A DNA stretch of 64,000 bases from an uncultured Eubacterium sp. (GCA_910586225.1 CAJUIL010000001.1:197183-261182); one strand, 5' to 3'; shown: positions 1 to 8,368, counted from the stretch's first letter. Made by a program: numbers and translations. The notes: generated by a model not told the origin, from the sequence alone.

Positions 1-654
1 CTCTAAAATCCGCGCCACGGTGGAATCGTCAAATTCCTTCGTCACACGCACCCTTAATGTACCGCTGCCGTTGACGCAGCCGCTATAGATCTCATCTCCT
101 GCCGACGCCCGGCGCGGCACAGATTCACCGGTCAGAGCCGCCGTATCGATCAGCGACTCCCCGTCTATGACCACTCCGTCCAGCGGGATCCGTTCACCTG
201 GTTTTACGACGATGATACTGCCGATCTCCACATCATCCGGATCCACCTGCAATAAGCTGCCTTCCTGTTCGATATTGGCATATTCCGGACAGATGTCCAT
301 CATATCCGCGATCGACTGGCGCGACTTACCGACCGCATAGCTTTGAAACAGCTCGCCCACCTGATAAAAGAGCATCACAGCAACAGCTTCCTCGTATTCC
401 TGCACAGCAAGCGCTCCAAACGTCGCCAGCATCATCAGAAAATTCTCGTCAAACACCTGCCCGCGGCTAATATTGCGAAACGCCTTCCAGATAATGTCAT
501 AACCAATGACCAGATACGGCACAAGAAAGGCGGCAAGCCGCACGAGCGGCGCATACGGCTCCAAAAGCCCCGTATGCTCGCACACCAGCAGCGCCGCAAG
601 CAAGGCAAACGCAAGGGTAATACGCAGACGCATCGTTTTTTGTTTTTTCGTCAT
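1..654 (-). CDS. Heavy-metal-translocating P1B-type ATPase (5' part only)
   Basis: This is the N-terminal 218 residues of a P1B-type metal-efflux ATPase; the rest lies beyond the left window edge. Visible are a basic N-terminus, hydrophobic helices over roughly residues 8-85 and the actuator domain with its phosphatase loop (LTGESVP near residue 185, followed by SGCVNGSG). The DKTG phosphorylation site and the CPx membrane motif that would name the metal are outside the window. No HMA domain precedes the first helices; a separate HMA protein is encoded just upstream. The start is the ATG at 652-654 behind an AGGAG site. The upstream ArsR/CadC-type regulator suggests Zn/Cd/Pb-type efflux, but the metal is inferred. 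Confidence 0.9.
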   Translation of the reverse strand, partial: MTKKQKTMRLRITLAFALLAALLVCEHTGLLEPYAPLVRLAAFLVPYLVIGYDIIWKAFRNISRGQVFDENFLMMLATFGALAVQEYEEAVAVMLFYQVGELFQSYAVGKSRQSIADMMDICPEYANIEQEGSLLQVDPDDVEIGSIIVVKPGERIPLDGVVIDGESLIDTAALTGESVPRRASAGDEIYSGCVNGSGTLRVRVTKEFDDSTVARILE

Positions 655-668
655 TACCTGCTCCTTTG

Positions 669-887
669 TTACATTAAGATCTTACAATCCGGCTCTACCT
701 TTGCGCAAACTTCTGCGACCTTTTTCATAATATCATCAAAGCCTTCATCCTCTGCGTCGATCGTCATTTTCTGCATCAGAAAGCTAACGGACGCATCCTT
801 GACACCCGGAAGCTTTTTAATCGCATCCTCCATTTTTGCAGCGCAGTTTGCACAATCCAGATCCTGTAATTTAAATTTCTTTTTCAT
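669..887 (-). CDS. Stand-alone heavy-metal-associated (HMA) domain protein
   Basis: A 72-residue single-domain metal-binding protein. It has the ferredoxin-like HMA signature with the paired cysteines in DCANCAAKM (about residues 11-19) and a KKLPGVKDASVSF second strand. The last residues carry two further cysteines (EVCAKV and PDCKILM). The chosen start, ATG at 885-887, gives normal domain length and has an AGGAAA ribosome site; the reading frame is open further upstream but that part overlaps the regulator gene. It sits 14 bp before the ATPase and 32 bp after the regulator, so it likely delivers metal to, or regulates, the ATPase that lacks its own HMA domain. That role is inferred from context. 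Confidence 0.9.
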   Translation of the reverse strand: MKKKFKLQDLDCANCAAKMEDAIKKLPGVKDASVSFLMQKMTIDAEDEGFDDIMKKVAEVCAKVEPDCKILM

Positions 888-919
888 AAACTTTTTTCCT
901 TTCTTTTTTGTTAACACTT

Positions 920-1276
920 TTACTCTTCTATATGCTCCCGCCCTTGGTCGATCATTGTCCGGACGTGTGCGTCCGCCAGGGAATAAAACACCGATTTCCC
1001 TTCCCGCCTGCTTTTCACAAGCCTGGAATTTTTCAAGATCCGAAGCTGATGCGAGATGGCCGACTGCGTCATATGCAAAGCCTGTGCCAGATCGCAGACG
1101 CAAACCTCCGCCTCGAACAGTACGAAAAGGATGCGGATCCTCGTAGAATCCCCAAACACCTTAAACAGCTCCGCCAAGTCATACAGCTCCTCCTCTGGAG
1201 GCATATTCCTGCTCACCATTTCCAGCAGATCTTCGTGTATCTCTGTCGTTTCACAGCATTCCAGCTCTTCCTTCAA
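920..1276 (-). CDS. ArsR/SmtB-family metal-responsive repressor (CadC-like)
   Basis: A 118-residue winged-helix repressor. It shows the ArsR core FKVFGDSTRIRIL, the recognition helix MTQSAISHQLRIL, and two recognised metal-site patterns: the alpha3 cysteine pair in EVCVCDLA, and an Asp/His-containing C-terminal helix (DAHVRTMIDQGREH), like the alpha5 site of SmtB/CadC. An N-terminal Cys-Cys pair (residues 7-8) resembles the extra thiol ligands of CadC. It is the first gene of an operon with the HMA protein and P-type ATPase and probably represses that operon until Zn, Cd or Pb binds. The operator-like palindrome directly upstream supports autoregulation. The exact inducing metal cannot be read from the sequence. 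Confidence 0.93.
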   Translation of the reverse strand: MKEELECCETTEIHEDLLEMVSRNMPPEEELYDLAELFKVFGDSTRIRILFVLFEAEVCVCDLAQALHMTQSAISHQLRILKNSRLVKSRREGKSVFYSLADAHVRTMIDQGREHIEE

Positions 1277-1303
1277 CTAGCAGTTCCTCCTTTTATTATA
1301 TTT

Positions 1304-1328
1304 TCATATGATCATTTGTTCATATGAA
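1304..1328 (-). promoter_or_regulatory. ArsR/CadC-type operator
   Basis: On the minus strand the imperfect palindrome CATATGAAC-AAAT-GATCATATG lies immediately downstream of the -10 box. It closely matches the known ArsR/SmtB operator pattern ATATGAAC-AAAT-ATTCAT. Binding here would cover the transcription start. Confidence 0.8.
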
Positions 1329-1330
1329 TG

Positions 1331-1359
1331 ATAATACACGATTAAGGGGAACTTGTCAA
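1331..1359 (-). promoter_or_regulatory. SigA-type promoter of the metal-efflux operon
   Basis: Minus-strand -35 TTGACA (1354-1359) and -10 TATTAT (1331-1336) are separated by exactly 17 bp and sit just upstream of the operator and the regulator gene. Confidence 0.85.
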
Positions 1360-1361
1360 GC

Positions 1362-1402
1362 AAAAAATTAAAAAAAACAGGCCAGAATATCCCTCCAGCC
1401 TG
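1362..1402 (-). terminator. Rho-independent terminator after the hydrogenase-chemoreceptor gene
   Basis: On the minus strand an imperfect hairpin (arms 1378-1386 and 1394-1402, CAGGC/GCCTG core) is followed by a long T run (A-rich plus strand, 1362-1377). Confidence 0.65.
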
Positions 1403-1412
1403 CTTTGTTGTA

Positions 1413-3362
1413 TTATATTTTCTGAACCTCATCCTTTAGATCATCCGCCATAACCTGTACACTCGTCGTCTGCGCCGCAATCTCCTCTGAATTTGCCGCG
1501 ATCGTAGCGATGCGGTCACTCATATGGTTGATATTTTCAATCAGCTCTTTAATAGAATTAACGCTTTCATCCACCATCGGAATCGTTTCTTCAGCTTGTT
1601 GGTTGTCCTTCACGATCAACGTCTTTATCGACGACGACAGCTTGCGGATTTCTTCTGCAACTACCGCGAAGCCCCGGCCCTGCTCGCCTGCGCGCGCTGC
1701 CTCGATCGAAGCGTTTAAAGAAAGCAGATTGGTCTTATTTGCGATATTGACAATATTTTCGCTTGTATTTTTATAAATATCAATAAAATTCAAAATGCTT
1801 GCCAGCGAATCCTCCAGCTGATAGCAAAAATCAGAAATATCATGCAGCTTACCCGCCAGATCGGTCGCTTCGTTCGCGGAAGCCTCATTCGCCTCATTCA
1901 GCTCAAACACCGCGCTGGAAAGCGTTGCAAACTGTCCTTTGATCGCGTCGATCATCCGGAGCCTGCGCTCATGCTCCTGCCGCTGCTGCTCGTTGACCTT
2001 TTCCAGCTTTAAGCTCTCATTCTCCGCCAGCTCCTTGATATAATGGATGCAATTCTCTTTTGCGTTTACCTTGTTATAAATGGCGTAAGCCATATCCTGG
2101 CACGTACCATAGCCACAGGCGCCGCAGTTGATCCCCTGCTTTAACGGCGTATCCTTGAGCATACTATGATAGATCTCCTTAAGCTCATTTGCCGAAGGCT
2201 TCTGCACCTTGATCTCCTTTGTTGTATCATAACTACGAAGGAAATCAGACAGATCCAGCTCCTTAAATGCTTCCATTAGGTTCTCAAGACGCTGCTTTGG
2301 CGTACTCTGCTGCGTCCAAGGACTTATATTTTTCTTACGCAGAGGACCTTTGCCATGTATCTCCTGCTTGTCCATCGCGCGCAGCTTACTTAAGGTCAGC
2401 AGCACATCATCCGTATTTTTCGCCGGATCTGTCGCCGTACCATAGATACACCCTTTGGAGCAGTTGAGTACATCGACCATAAGCGGAAGCTCCGCTTTAC
2501 TATTCACCCGCTTTAAATACTCCTCCAAATAGCGGTATGCTTCCAGCTCTCCTTCTACTTGCCGCACAACTTGACTCTTTCCCAGAAAATGCTCTACGTT
2601 TTCCCGCAGCCCGCCCGGCATTGGATACAAGGAGCCAAGCCCATACTCCAGCTCGTCCGTATATTCTGGACTGGAAGCATAATCCCTCCCGATATGCTGC
2701 ATTAGCTTTAAAAATGTAACGTTGTATTTGACATAGCCATGGTTGTTTTTATCGTTCATCTCTGCCTTTTTTGCAACGCAGGGACTAAGGAACGCTAGAT
2801 CGTCCGTCAGCTTCAGATATTTTTTCAGATAGATGGCCATACACATCATTGGACTTTGCACCGGCATCATACGCGGAATCAGCTGCGGAAGATATTTCTC
2901 CACATAATCCACGACAACTGGACACGGCTGGCTGATGCCTCCAATAAAATGATGTTCTGTTATGTATTTTAAATAACCCCAGGTTGTAATATCCGCACCA
3001 AACGATACGCTGTAAATATGATTCACACCCTGTGATTTCAAATAACCAAGCACCCGCTTGTACTCCTTTGGATAATTTGCCAGGAAGGCCGGCGCGACAA
3101 TTACAGATATTTTCCTTGCGCTTTTTAGATCTGAAAAAAACTGTTCGGTATCATCATGAAAAGACCTTGCGTCGTGACCGCAGGCATCCAGACACGCGCC
3201 ACACGCCACGCAGCTCTCACGATTGACCCATATTTTCCCTTCCTGTGCAATGTTCGAAACCAGTGTCGGACAGACTCTCACACACTTATTGCATCCCGTA
3301 CAGTTCTCATTCGTGTAGATCAGCATATCCGCCGTATTGAGCAACTCATTCATGTCCTTCAT
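1413..3362 (-). CDS. [FeFe]-hydrogenase-like sensor fused to chemoreceptor signalling domain
   Basis: A 649-residue soluble fusion protein. Order: two [4Fe-4S] ferredoxin motifs (Cys 21/24/27/31 and 51/54/57/61), a hydrogenase H-cluster-type domain (about 75-360), a further Fe-S motif (CGACGYGTC plus a downstream Cys, about 415-440), a coiled-coil linker, and a methyl-accepting chemotaxis hairpin with the conserved tip ending GRGFAVVAEEIRKL. The cysteines expected to hold the H-cluster are present as QPCP, SPCVAKK and NCSKGC, but the surrounding residues differ from catalytic HydA enzymes. This matches the putatively sensory group C [FeFe] hydrogenases. No transmembrane segment is evident, so it is probably a cytoplasmic redox or H2 sensor for chemotaxis. 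Start ATG has AAAGGAG 11 nt upstream. Confidence 0.88.
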   Translation of the reverse strand: MKDMNELLNTADMLIYTNENCTGCNKCVRVCPTLVSNIAQEGKIWVNRESCVACGACLDACGHDARSFHDDTEQFFSDLKSARKISVIVAPAFLANYPKEYKRVLGYLKSQGVNHIYSVSFGADITTWGYLKYITEHHFIGGISQPCPVVVDYVEKYLPQLIPRMMPVQSPMMCMAIYLKKYLKLTDDLAFLSPCVAKKAEMNDKNNHGYVKYNVTFLKLMQHIGRDYASSPEYTDELEYGLGSLYPMPGGLRENVEHFLGKSQVVRQVEGELEAYRYLEEYLKRVNSKAELPLMVDVLNCSKGCIYGTATDPAKNTDDVLLTLSKLRAMDKQEIHGKGPLRKKNISPWTQQSTPKQRLENLMEAFKELDLSDFLRSYDTTKEIKVQKPSANELKEIYHSMLKDTPLKQGINCGACGYGTCQDMAYAIYNKVNAKENCIHYIKELAENESLKLEKVNEQQRQEHERRLRMIDAIKGQFATLSSAVFELNEANEASANEATDLAGKLHDISDFCYQLEDSLASILNFIDIYKNTSENIVNIANKTNLLSLNASIEAARAGEQGRGFAVVAEEIRKLSSSIKTLIVKDNQQAEETIPMVDESVNSIKELIENINHMSDRIATIAANSEEIAAQTTSVQVMADDLKDEVQKI

Positions 3363-3487
3363 TTCAAAATTTTCTCCTTTTGCAATATTTTCACATGACT
3401 GTTACCAGCAATAAACGCCTTGCCTTTTCTTCTTGTGTTTTATATTTTAGCAGATAATTCAGCAAAAATAAACACTTTTTTGTGCGG

Positions 3488-3504
3488 AATGCCTGAACTG
3501 TTAC
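3488..3504. repeat. Solitary IS66-like element end
   Basis: The segment GCCTGAACTGTTAC reads GTAACAGTTCAGGC on the other strand, matching the terminal repeat of the mobile elements at 10845 and 29401. No partner end was found nearby, so it is probably a remnant. Confidence 0.45.
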
Positions 3505-3540
3505 AAAAAAAGCACAATGCCTATGCTCTTTTGCACAGGC
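3503..3540 (-). terminator. Terminator after the DHH phosphoesterase gene
   Basis: Minus-strand arms at 3533-3540 and 3519-3526 (GCCTGTGC/GCATAGGC, one G-U pair) form a short hairpin followed by a seven-T run (A run at 3505-3511). It lies about 60 bp downstream of the gene's stop. Confidence 0.55.
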
Positions 3541-3601
3541 TTTGCGCCTTATTTATGTAGATCCGGCCGTATATCCAGCTCAAGCCCGCAGGCTGCTTTG
3601 C

Positions 3602-4567
3602 TCAATGCTTCGGCCCTTTTCTCTTATTCAGATCCTTTAACGTCATCTTTTCATTCAGCAGATCCAAGATCTCTGGCAAAATGCCATCTACCTCGTCATT
3701 CGGCAGCTGGCACGTTCCGGCATTGCGGTGTCCGCCGCCTCCGTAAAAATGGCAGACCTCTCCGATATCCAGCTGCGATGAACGGTTTACGATCGATTTT
3801 CCAATCGTAACAGCCGTATTCTGCTTTTTAAAGCCCCACATCACATGAACGGATATTTTCGCCTGCGGAAACAGCGCGTAAATTAAAAAGCGGTTGCCTG
3901 TGTAAATGATCTCCTCATTTTTCAAATAAATAACCGCTACGTCACCGACCATTTTTGTAACACGCTGCAGCTGCGCTTTAAAATCCTGCTGCTGCCTGAA
4001 ATACAAGTCAACCCGCTCCTTGACGTCCGGAAGCTCCAATACCTCCTCTACCGGGTGCTCCAGGCAGTAATCAATCAGCTGCATCATCAAATCATAATTC
4101 GAAATACGGAATTGATGAAACCGTCCCAAACCTGTCCTAGCATCCATTAAAAAGCTCATCAGCGCCCAGCCCTTCGGATTTAAAATATCATCCATATCGT
4201 ACTGTGCCGTATCGGACCGATCGACAGCCGCCATGATCTCCTCGGAAATACGCGGAAGCTTTTCCTTTCCGCCATAATATTCATACACAACGCGGGCAGC
4301 AGACGGCGCCTGTCCTTCGATAATATACGCCGGCTTTTCCTCACCCTCCGATACCTCGCTGGAATGGTGGTCAAACGCCAGATGGACTCCTTCGACATAA
4401 GGAAGGTTTGTCGTAATATCACGGTTTGTAACCGGGATCAGCCCATCCTGCATATCCTTTGGATGCACAAACTTGATATCATCAATTAAATCCATCTCTT
4501 TTAAGATCATCGCGCATACCAGGCCGTCAAAATCACTTCTTGTTACCAAACGATATTTTTCTGCCAT
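3602..4567 (-). CDS. DHH-family phosphoesterase
   Basis: A 321-residue DHH/DHHA1 phosphoesterase. The N-terminal metal motifs are visible as SDFDGL (near residue 12) and FDHHSSE (near residue 68), and the C-terminal DHHA1 substrate loop as GGGGHRNAG (near residue 280). Family members hydrolyse oligonucleotides, cyclic-dinucleotide products, bisphosphonucleotides or exopolyphosphate; the substrate here cannot be assigned. The start at 4567 has GGGAGAG just upstream; a frame extension six codons longer lacks a better site. It stands alone, ending in a hairpin terminator, 40 bp after the lactonase gene on the same strand. Confidence 0.85.
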   Translation of the reverse strand: MAEKYRLVTRSDFDGLVCAMILKEMDLIDDIKFVHPKDMQDGLIPVTNRDITTNLPYVEGVHLAFDHHSSEVSEGEEKPAYIIEGQAPSAARVVYEYYGGKEKLPRISEEIMAAVDRSDTAQYDMDDILNPKGWALMSFLMDARTGLGRFHQFRISNYDLMMQLIDYCLEHPVEEVLELPDVKERVDLYFRQQQDFKAQLQRVTKMVGDVAVIYLKNEEIIYTGNRFLIYALFPQAKISVHVMWGFKKQNTAVTIGKSIVNRSSQLDIGEVCHFYGGGGHRNAGTCQLPNDEVDGILPEILDLLNEKMTLKDLNKRKGPKH

Positions 4568-4606
4568 ACTATCTCTCCCTTGCATCCGCTGAAACAGCTC
4601 AGACCG

Positions 4607-5665
4607 TTAGCCTAGCTTGTGAATATAAACACAGTTCGGCGTTTCCACCTCAACTGGCTTTCCATGCATCAGAAAATATTTTCCCTCATAATCCATTGCA
4701 AAGATGCCGATCGTATTATCATCATGGTTTAGGCACATAAAATGCTTTCCATCTGGAAATACGGCGATTGCCTTTGGAAACTCCCCGCCGATACGGTTGT
4801 TGCATACCAGCGACAGCTTTCCGCTCTCCTTATCTACCTCAAATACAAGTACAGAATTGATGCCTGCATCGGTACAGAATAAATAGTTGCCATCCGGTGA
4901 AAATTCCATTGTCGTTGCGCTGCATATTTCATCCTCGGACGGATCTCCGGTAGAGATTGTCTGGATCTTATCAAATTCCGGATTGCCTGCCTCAGAAACG
5001 TAATACTGGTATACGTTCACAACATTCGAAAGCTCACACAATACATACGCAAATTTACCGTCCTTGCTAAAACGCATCGCACGCGGCGCGGAATCCAGCG
5101 GACATCTTAAAATATCATGATGGATAAGCTGACCGCCTTCATAATCCAAGCGGTAAATTTTCACATGGTCCAGACCGCCGTCTACGGCGCATAAAAACTT
5201 CTGGTCTGGTGTTACTTTTACACAGTGTACGTGCGGTCTGGAATTACGCTCCGCGATACAGCGTCCCATTCCTTTATGGAACACGCCGTCTGCGATTCCT
5301 GCAATCGAGCCGTCTTTATTTAAGCGCATCATGGATACTCTCGCGTCATGGTAGCCTGCGACAAACAAATACTGGTCGCTGCGGTCAAGCTCCAGATAAC
5401 AGCCGCGCATACCGCCGATCCATTCTTTGTTGATCTTTTTCAAATCTCCGTCCGGTAAAATGTGGAACGCTTCTACACCTTCATCCGCGATGGAATATAA
5501 GATCTTTCCATTATGCGAAATGATCACATCTGAAGAATTACTGATCGGAACCATTTTGCGCTCTAAGATCGTTCCGTTTTCCACATCCACATCATAGATA
5601 TGGATGCCCAGGCTATTTTCATGTGTATAAGTGCCCACATATGCTACATATTTATCCTTTCCCAT
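4607..5665 (-). CDS. Seven-bladed beta-propeller lactonase-family protein
   Basis: A 352-residue protein of the YbhE/6-phosphogluconolactonase-like lactonase family. Family features include the opening YVGTYT strand, repeated propeller strands such as PDGDLKKI, TPDQKFLCAVD, SKDGKFAYVL, SPDGNYLFCTD and FPDGKHFMCLNHD, and length close to the usual 340-360. There is no signal peptide, so it should be cytoplasmic. The start is 2 bp after the trhP stop and shares its GAGGAGG ribosome site region, so the two are probably translationally coupled. Whether it acts on 6-phosphogluconolactone or another lactone cannot be told from sequence. Confidence 0.85.
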   Translation of the reverse strand: MGKDKYVAYVGTYTHENSLGIHIYDVDVENGTILERKMVPISNSSDVIISHNGKILYSIADEGVEAFHILPDGDLKKINKEWIGGMRGCYLELDRSDQYLFVAGYHDARVSMMRLNKDGSIAGIADGVFHKGMGRCIAERNSRPHVHCVKVTPDQKFLCAVDGGLDHVKIYRLDYEGGQLIHHDILRCPLDSAPRAMRFSKDGKFAYVLCELSNVVNVYQYYVSEAGNPEFDKIQTISTGDPSEDEICSATTMEFSPDGNYLFCTDAGINSVLVFEVDKESGKLSLVCNNRIGGEFPKAIAVFPDGKHFMCLNHDDNTIGIFAMDYEGKYFLMHGKPVEVETPNCVYIHKLG

Positions 5666-5667
5666 TT

Positions 5668-6915
5668 TCAGTCCTCCTCTTTTCTGCGCAGAATATCGTA
5701 AGGCTCTGTAACAACCGTCTGCCCCTGGATATCCTCCAGCTGTACATACAGCTCTTGTTTTGGGTGCGGTGCGGATTGCATCGCGCTGCCGTCTGCGTCC
5801 GTGATCGAACGAACGGTAACGGACAAATTGCGTCCATCCGGCTTCATGACCTCGATCTGTTCGCCGACGCTGAATTTATTTCTTTGCTCAATGCGGGAAG
5901 CGTCCGCCGCGTCCAGTCCTTCTACTATACCAAGGTAGGTATAGCTTTTGACATAATCGCTGCTGTCATAGACCTGCGCTTCCTCCGAGGGCTTCCCGTA
6001 GTAAAAGCCTGTCGTAAACTGCCGGAACGTCCCGCTGGAGATCTGGGCACGGTACCACGGCAGGTTCTTTTCATACAATGACTCCGACTGGAAATAATCG
6101 TCGATCGCCTTGCGGTACGTCCTTGCCACGGTCGCGATATACAGTGCGGTTTTCATGCGGCCTTCAATCTTAAAGCTATCAATGCCTGCCTGCACCAGCC
6201 CTGGAATATGCTCAATCATACACAGATCCCTAGAGTTGAAAATATAAGTACCGCGTTCATTTTCAAATACCGGCAGATATTCCCCCGGCCTTTTTTCCTC
6301 CACAACCGCATACTGCCAGCGGCACGGATGCGTGCAGGCTCCCTGGTTGGCGTCCCGCCCGGTAAAATAATTGCTCAAAAGACATCTGCCAGAGTAAGAA
6401 ATGCACATTGCCCCATGGACAAATGCCTCGATCTCCAGCTCATCTGGAATGTGCGCGCGGATCTCGGCAATCTCCTTTAACGATAATTCTCTGGCGCAAA
6501 CGACCCGCTTTGCACCCAGACTGTGCCAAAACAGCAGCGACTCATAATTTGTATTGTTCGCCTGTGTACTGATATGCACTTCTATCTGCGGACATACCTG
6601 CTTTGCGATCGCAAAAACACCCGGATCGGAAATAATGAGCGCGTCGGGCTTTATCCCTGCAAGCTGCGTAAAATATTCCCGCACACCCGCAAGATCCTCA
6701 TTATGCGCGAAAATATTCGCCGTCACATAGACCTTTACCTGATGCGCGTGCGCAAACGCGATCCCCTGCGCCATTTCCTCCAGTGTAAAATTTTTTGCTT
6801 TAGCACGCAGTCCGAATGCTTCTCCGCCGATATATACCGCATCAGCGCCGTAAATTACCGCTATTTTCAGCACCTCAAGACTGCCTGCCGGAATAAGCAG
6901 CTCCGGACGTCTCAT
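5668..6915 (-). CDS. trhP: tRNA uridine-34 hydroxylation protein, U32 peptidase family
   Basis: A 415-residue U32-family protein. The family opening is PELLIPAGSLEVLKIAV with GADAVYIGG; the U32 signature EAFVHGAMCISYSGRC is near residue 170, and four cysteines (CISYSGRC then GACTHPC) are positioned to hold an Fe-S cluster. TrhP proteins take part in prephenate-dependent formation of 5-hydroxyuridine at the tRNA wobble position. The gene upstream is trmR, whose product methylates that hydroxyl group, and the same pair is linked in Bacillus (yrrM-yrrN-yrrO), which supports this role over a protease. Start ATG follows GGAGGCAACAG. The gene is 13 bp downstream of trmR. Confidence 0.88.
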   Translation of the reverse strand: MRRPELLIPAGSLEVLKIAVIYGADAVYIGGEAFGLRAKAKNFTLEEMAQGIAFAHAHQVKVYVTANIFAHNEDLAGVREYFTQLAGIKPDALIISDPGVFAIAKQVCPQIEVHISTQANNTNYESLLFWHSLGAKRVVCARELSLKEIAEIRAHIPDELEIEAFVHGAMCISYSGRCLLSNYFTGRDANQGACTHPCRWQYAVVEEKRPGEYLPVFENERGTYIFNSRDLCMIEHIPGLVQAGIDSFKIEGRMKTALYIATVARTYRKAIDDYFQSESLYEKNLPWYRAQISSGTFRQFTTGFYYGKPSEEAQVYDSSDYVKSYTYLGIVEGLDAADASRIEQRNKFSVGEQIEVMKPDGRNLSVTVRSITDADGSAMQSAPHPKQELYVQLEDIQGQTVVTEPYDILRRKEED

Positions 6916-6928
6916 CTGTTGCCTCCTG

Positions 6929-7591
6929 TCATGCTCCGTTTGGTAGTTCTCTTTTTTTACTGCTGACCGTAATGCCGTCGCCTACCGGAAAAACGGCTGT
7001 TACCAGCTGCTCATGATGGGTCAGCTCATATAAGTAGCTGCGCATCCGCCTGTGTATCGTACGGTTGCGCCTGATCACCGCATATTTGGACTCAATGATA
7101 TCGCCATCCTGCAGGATATTGTCCGAAATCAGTACGCCGTCCTCTTCCAGCAGCCGCAGCACATGAGGCAGAAAATGGATATACTGCCCCTTCGCCGCGT
7201 CCATAAAGATCATATCATACGGCCCCTCCAGCTGTGGAAGCACTTTGGCGGCGTCTCCCTCTATCAGCTCAATATCCTCCTCCATGCCCGCACGGCAAAA
7301 ATTCGCACGAGCCAGAGGGATCCTTTTTTCATAGTTTTCGATCGTCGTGATCCTGCATGAGGACGGACCATAGGTTTTCATGAATATTGCGGAAAATCCA
7401 ACAGCCGTGCCGACCTCCAGAATACGGCGCGGCTTTTTCATAGACAAAAACAGCTTTAAACACGCCTGCGTTTCCTTGCGGATAACCGGAACGTCCGTCC
7501 GCAGCGCTTCTGCCTCTATTTCGTCCAAAAGCGTTGTATTACCACTGTCCAGTGAATTAACATAGGTTACAAATCTTTCATCAACAATCAT
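6929..7591 (-). CDS. trmR: tRNA 5-hydroxyuridine O-methyltransferase
   Basis: A 220-residue class I SAM-dependent O-methyltransferase (catechol OMT-like fold). Motif I is EVGTAVGFSAI, followed by TTIENYEKR, a PYDMIFMDAAKGQY metal/catalytic segment and SDNILQDG. In Bacillus TrmR (YrrM) methylates ho5U34 of tRNA to mo5U; the adjacent trhP gene supplies that substrate. The start overlaps the stop of the mltG-like gene by 4 nt (ATGA), indicating translational coupling. The operon order mltG-trmR-trhP matches the Bacillus yrrL-yrrM-yrrN/O order, which makes TrmR more likely than a small-molecule methyltransferase. Confidence 0.87.
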   Translation of the reverse strand: MIVDERFVTYVNSLDSGNTTLLDEIEAEALRTDVPVIRKETQACLKLFLSMKKPRRILEVGTAVGFSAIFMKTYGPSSCRITTIENYEKRIPLARANFCRAGMEEDIELIEGDAAKVLPQLEGPYDMIFMDAAKGQYIHFLPHVLRLLEEDGVLISDNILQDGDIIESKYAVIRRNRTIHRRMRSYLYELTHHEQLVTAVFPVGDGITVSSKKRELPNGA

Positions 7592-7971
7592 TGCGTGTTA
7601 CCCTCGCTGTCCTCCTGGCTCATGATCTGCATCATCTCATCTACAGTCATAGATGTATTCAGCGTATAGCGGCCCGGCGTCAGCCTGCCGCTGTATCCGG
7701 ACAGCTTTAGCTGTATGACAAACAGCCATTTGTCACGGATCAGCCCTTTTTCTTCTAACAAAGTCCCGATATCCGTATCACTCATGGAGCTTTTGATCTG
7801 CACCAGCCTGTCCCTGCCGTCTCCCGACGTCACAGGCGGCTCCGCAAAAATACGGTATCCATAGCTGTACGAACGGACTCCGAGCTTGTACAGGCCATAC
7901 ACAACCATCAGAAAAACTAAAGCGGTAAGGCTGATGCTTACAAGCCTCATTACAATTTTACTTGCACTCAT
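7588..7971 (-). CDS. Short MltG-like membrane protein (catalytic region absent)
   Basis: A 127-residue protein with one N-terminal transmembrane helix (about residues 9-30) and an extracellular segment like the LysM-like substrate-binding part of endolytic transglycosylase MltG/YceG, visible as SDTDIGTLLEEKGLIRDKWLF and LTPGRYTLNTSMTVDEMMQIM. Full MltG is usually over 330 residues with a catalytic Glu domain; that domain is missing here and the frame stops cleanly with no remnant downstream. It sits exactly where mltG lies in Bacillus, between the ruvX block and trmR. It is either a naturally shortened family member without transglycosylase activity or a binding or scaffold subunit. Confidence 0.75.
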   Translation of the reverse strand: MSASKIVMRLVSISLTALVFLMVVYGLYKLGVRSYSYGYRIFAEPPVTSGDGRDRLVQIKSSMSDTDIGTLLEEKGLIRDKWLFVIQLKLSGYSGRLTPGRYTLNTSMTVDEMMQIMSQEDSEGNTQ

Positions 7972-7998
7972 GATCCGGCATCCCTTTCTTATCCGGGT

Positions 7999-8346
7999 TT
8001 AATGATCGATTGCAAATCCCAGATCAAAATCAATATTTCGGACAAGCTCCCAGTTGATCCGCTGGAACAGCCTGCAGATCCCAAGCTCCGCACTCAGGTA
8101 TTCGTTCACAAGCGGATCCTTGCGAAATTCAATCCCCTCTCGCTCCAGCCCGTCTACCTGGTCGTACAGCTTGCACTCATCCGTGCGGTTTTGTACCTCG
8201 TAATTTTTCTTACGAAAGGCGTTGATCCTCTGCTCCAGCTCCGGGATTTCATGCACTTTTGCCCGTATTTTCTGGTAGCGCTGGTATTCCTCGCCTTCCC
8301 AGATTGCCTGGATCAGCCCTTCTAATGCTTCATTTACCTGACTCAT
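7999..8346 (-). CDS. YlbF/YmcA-family regulator
   Basis: A 115-residue, mostly helical protein of the YlbF family (Com_YlbF). Family-typical segments are an opening helix VNEALEGLIQAIWEGEEYQRYQ, a central I(N)AFRKKNYEVQ helix and the C-terminal LGICRLFQRINWELV. In Bacillus, YlbF works with YmcA and YaaT as a complex that modulates RNase Y mRNA processing; the exact member here is not resolved. Its place 22 bp downstream of the RNase J gene suits a role in RNA turnover. No membrane segment or signal is seen. Confidence 0.8.
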   Translation of the reverse strand: MSQVNEALEGLIQAIWEGEEYQRYQKIRAKVHEIPELEQRINAFRKKNYEVQNRTDECKLYDQVDGLEREGIEFRKDPLVNEYLSAELGICRLFQRINWELVRNIDFDLGFAIDH

Positions 8347-8368
8347 AACCTGGTTTACTCCTTCGCAG

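Noticed and set aside
343..1146. Long plus-strand open frame opposite the metal-efflux genes
   Set aside because: It is low-complexity antisense sequence without ribosome site or family motifs; the minus-strand frames carry clear P-type ATPase, HMA and ArsR motifs.
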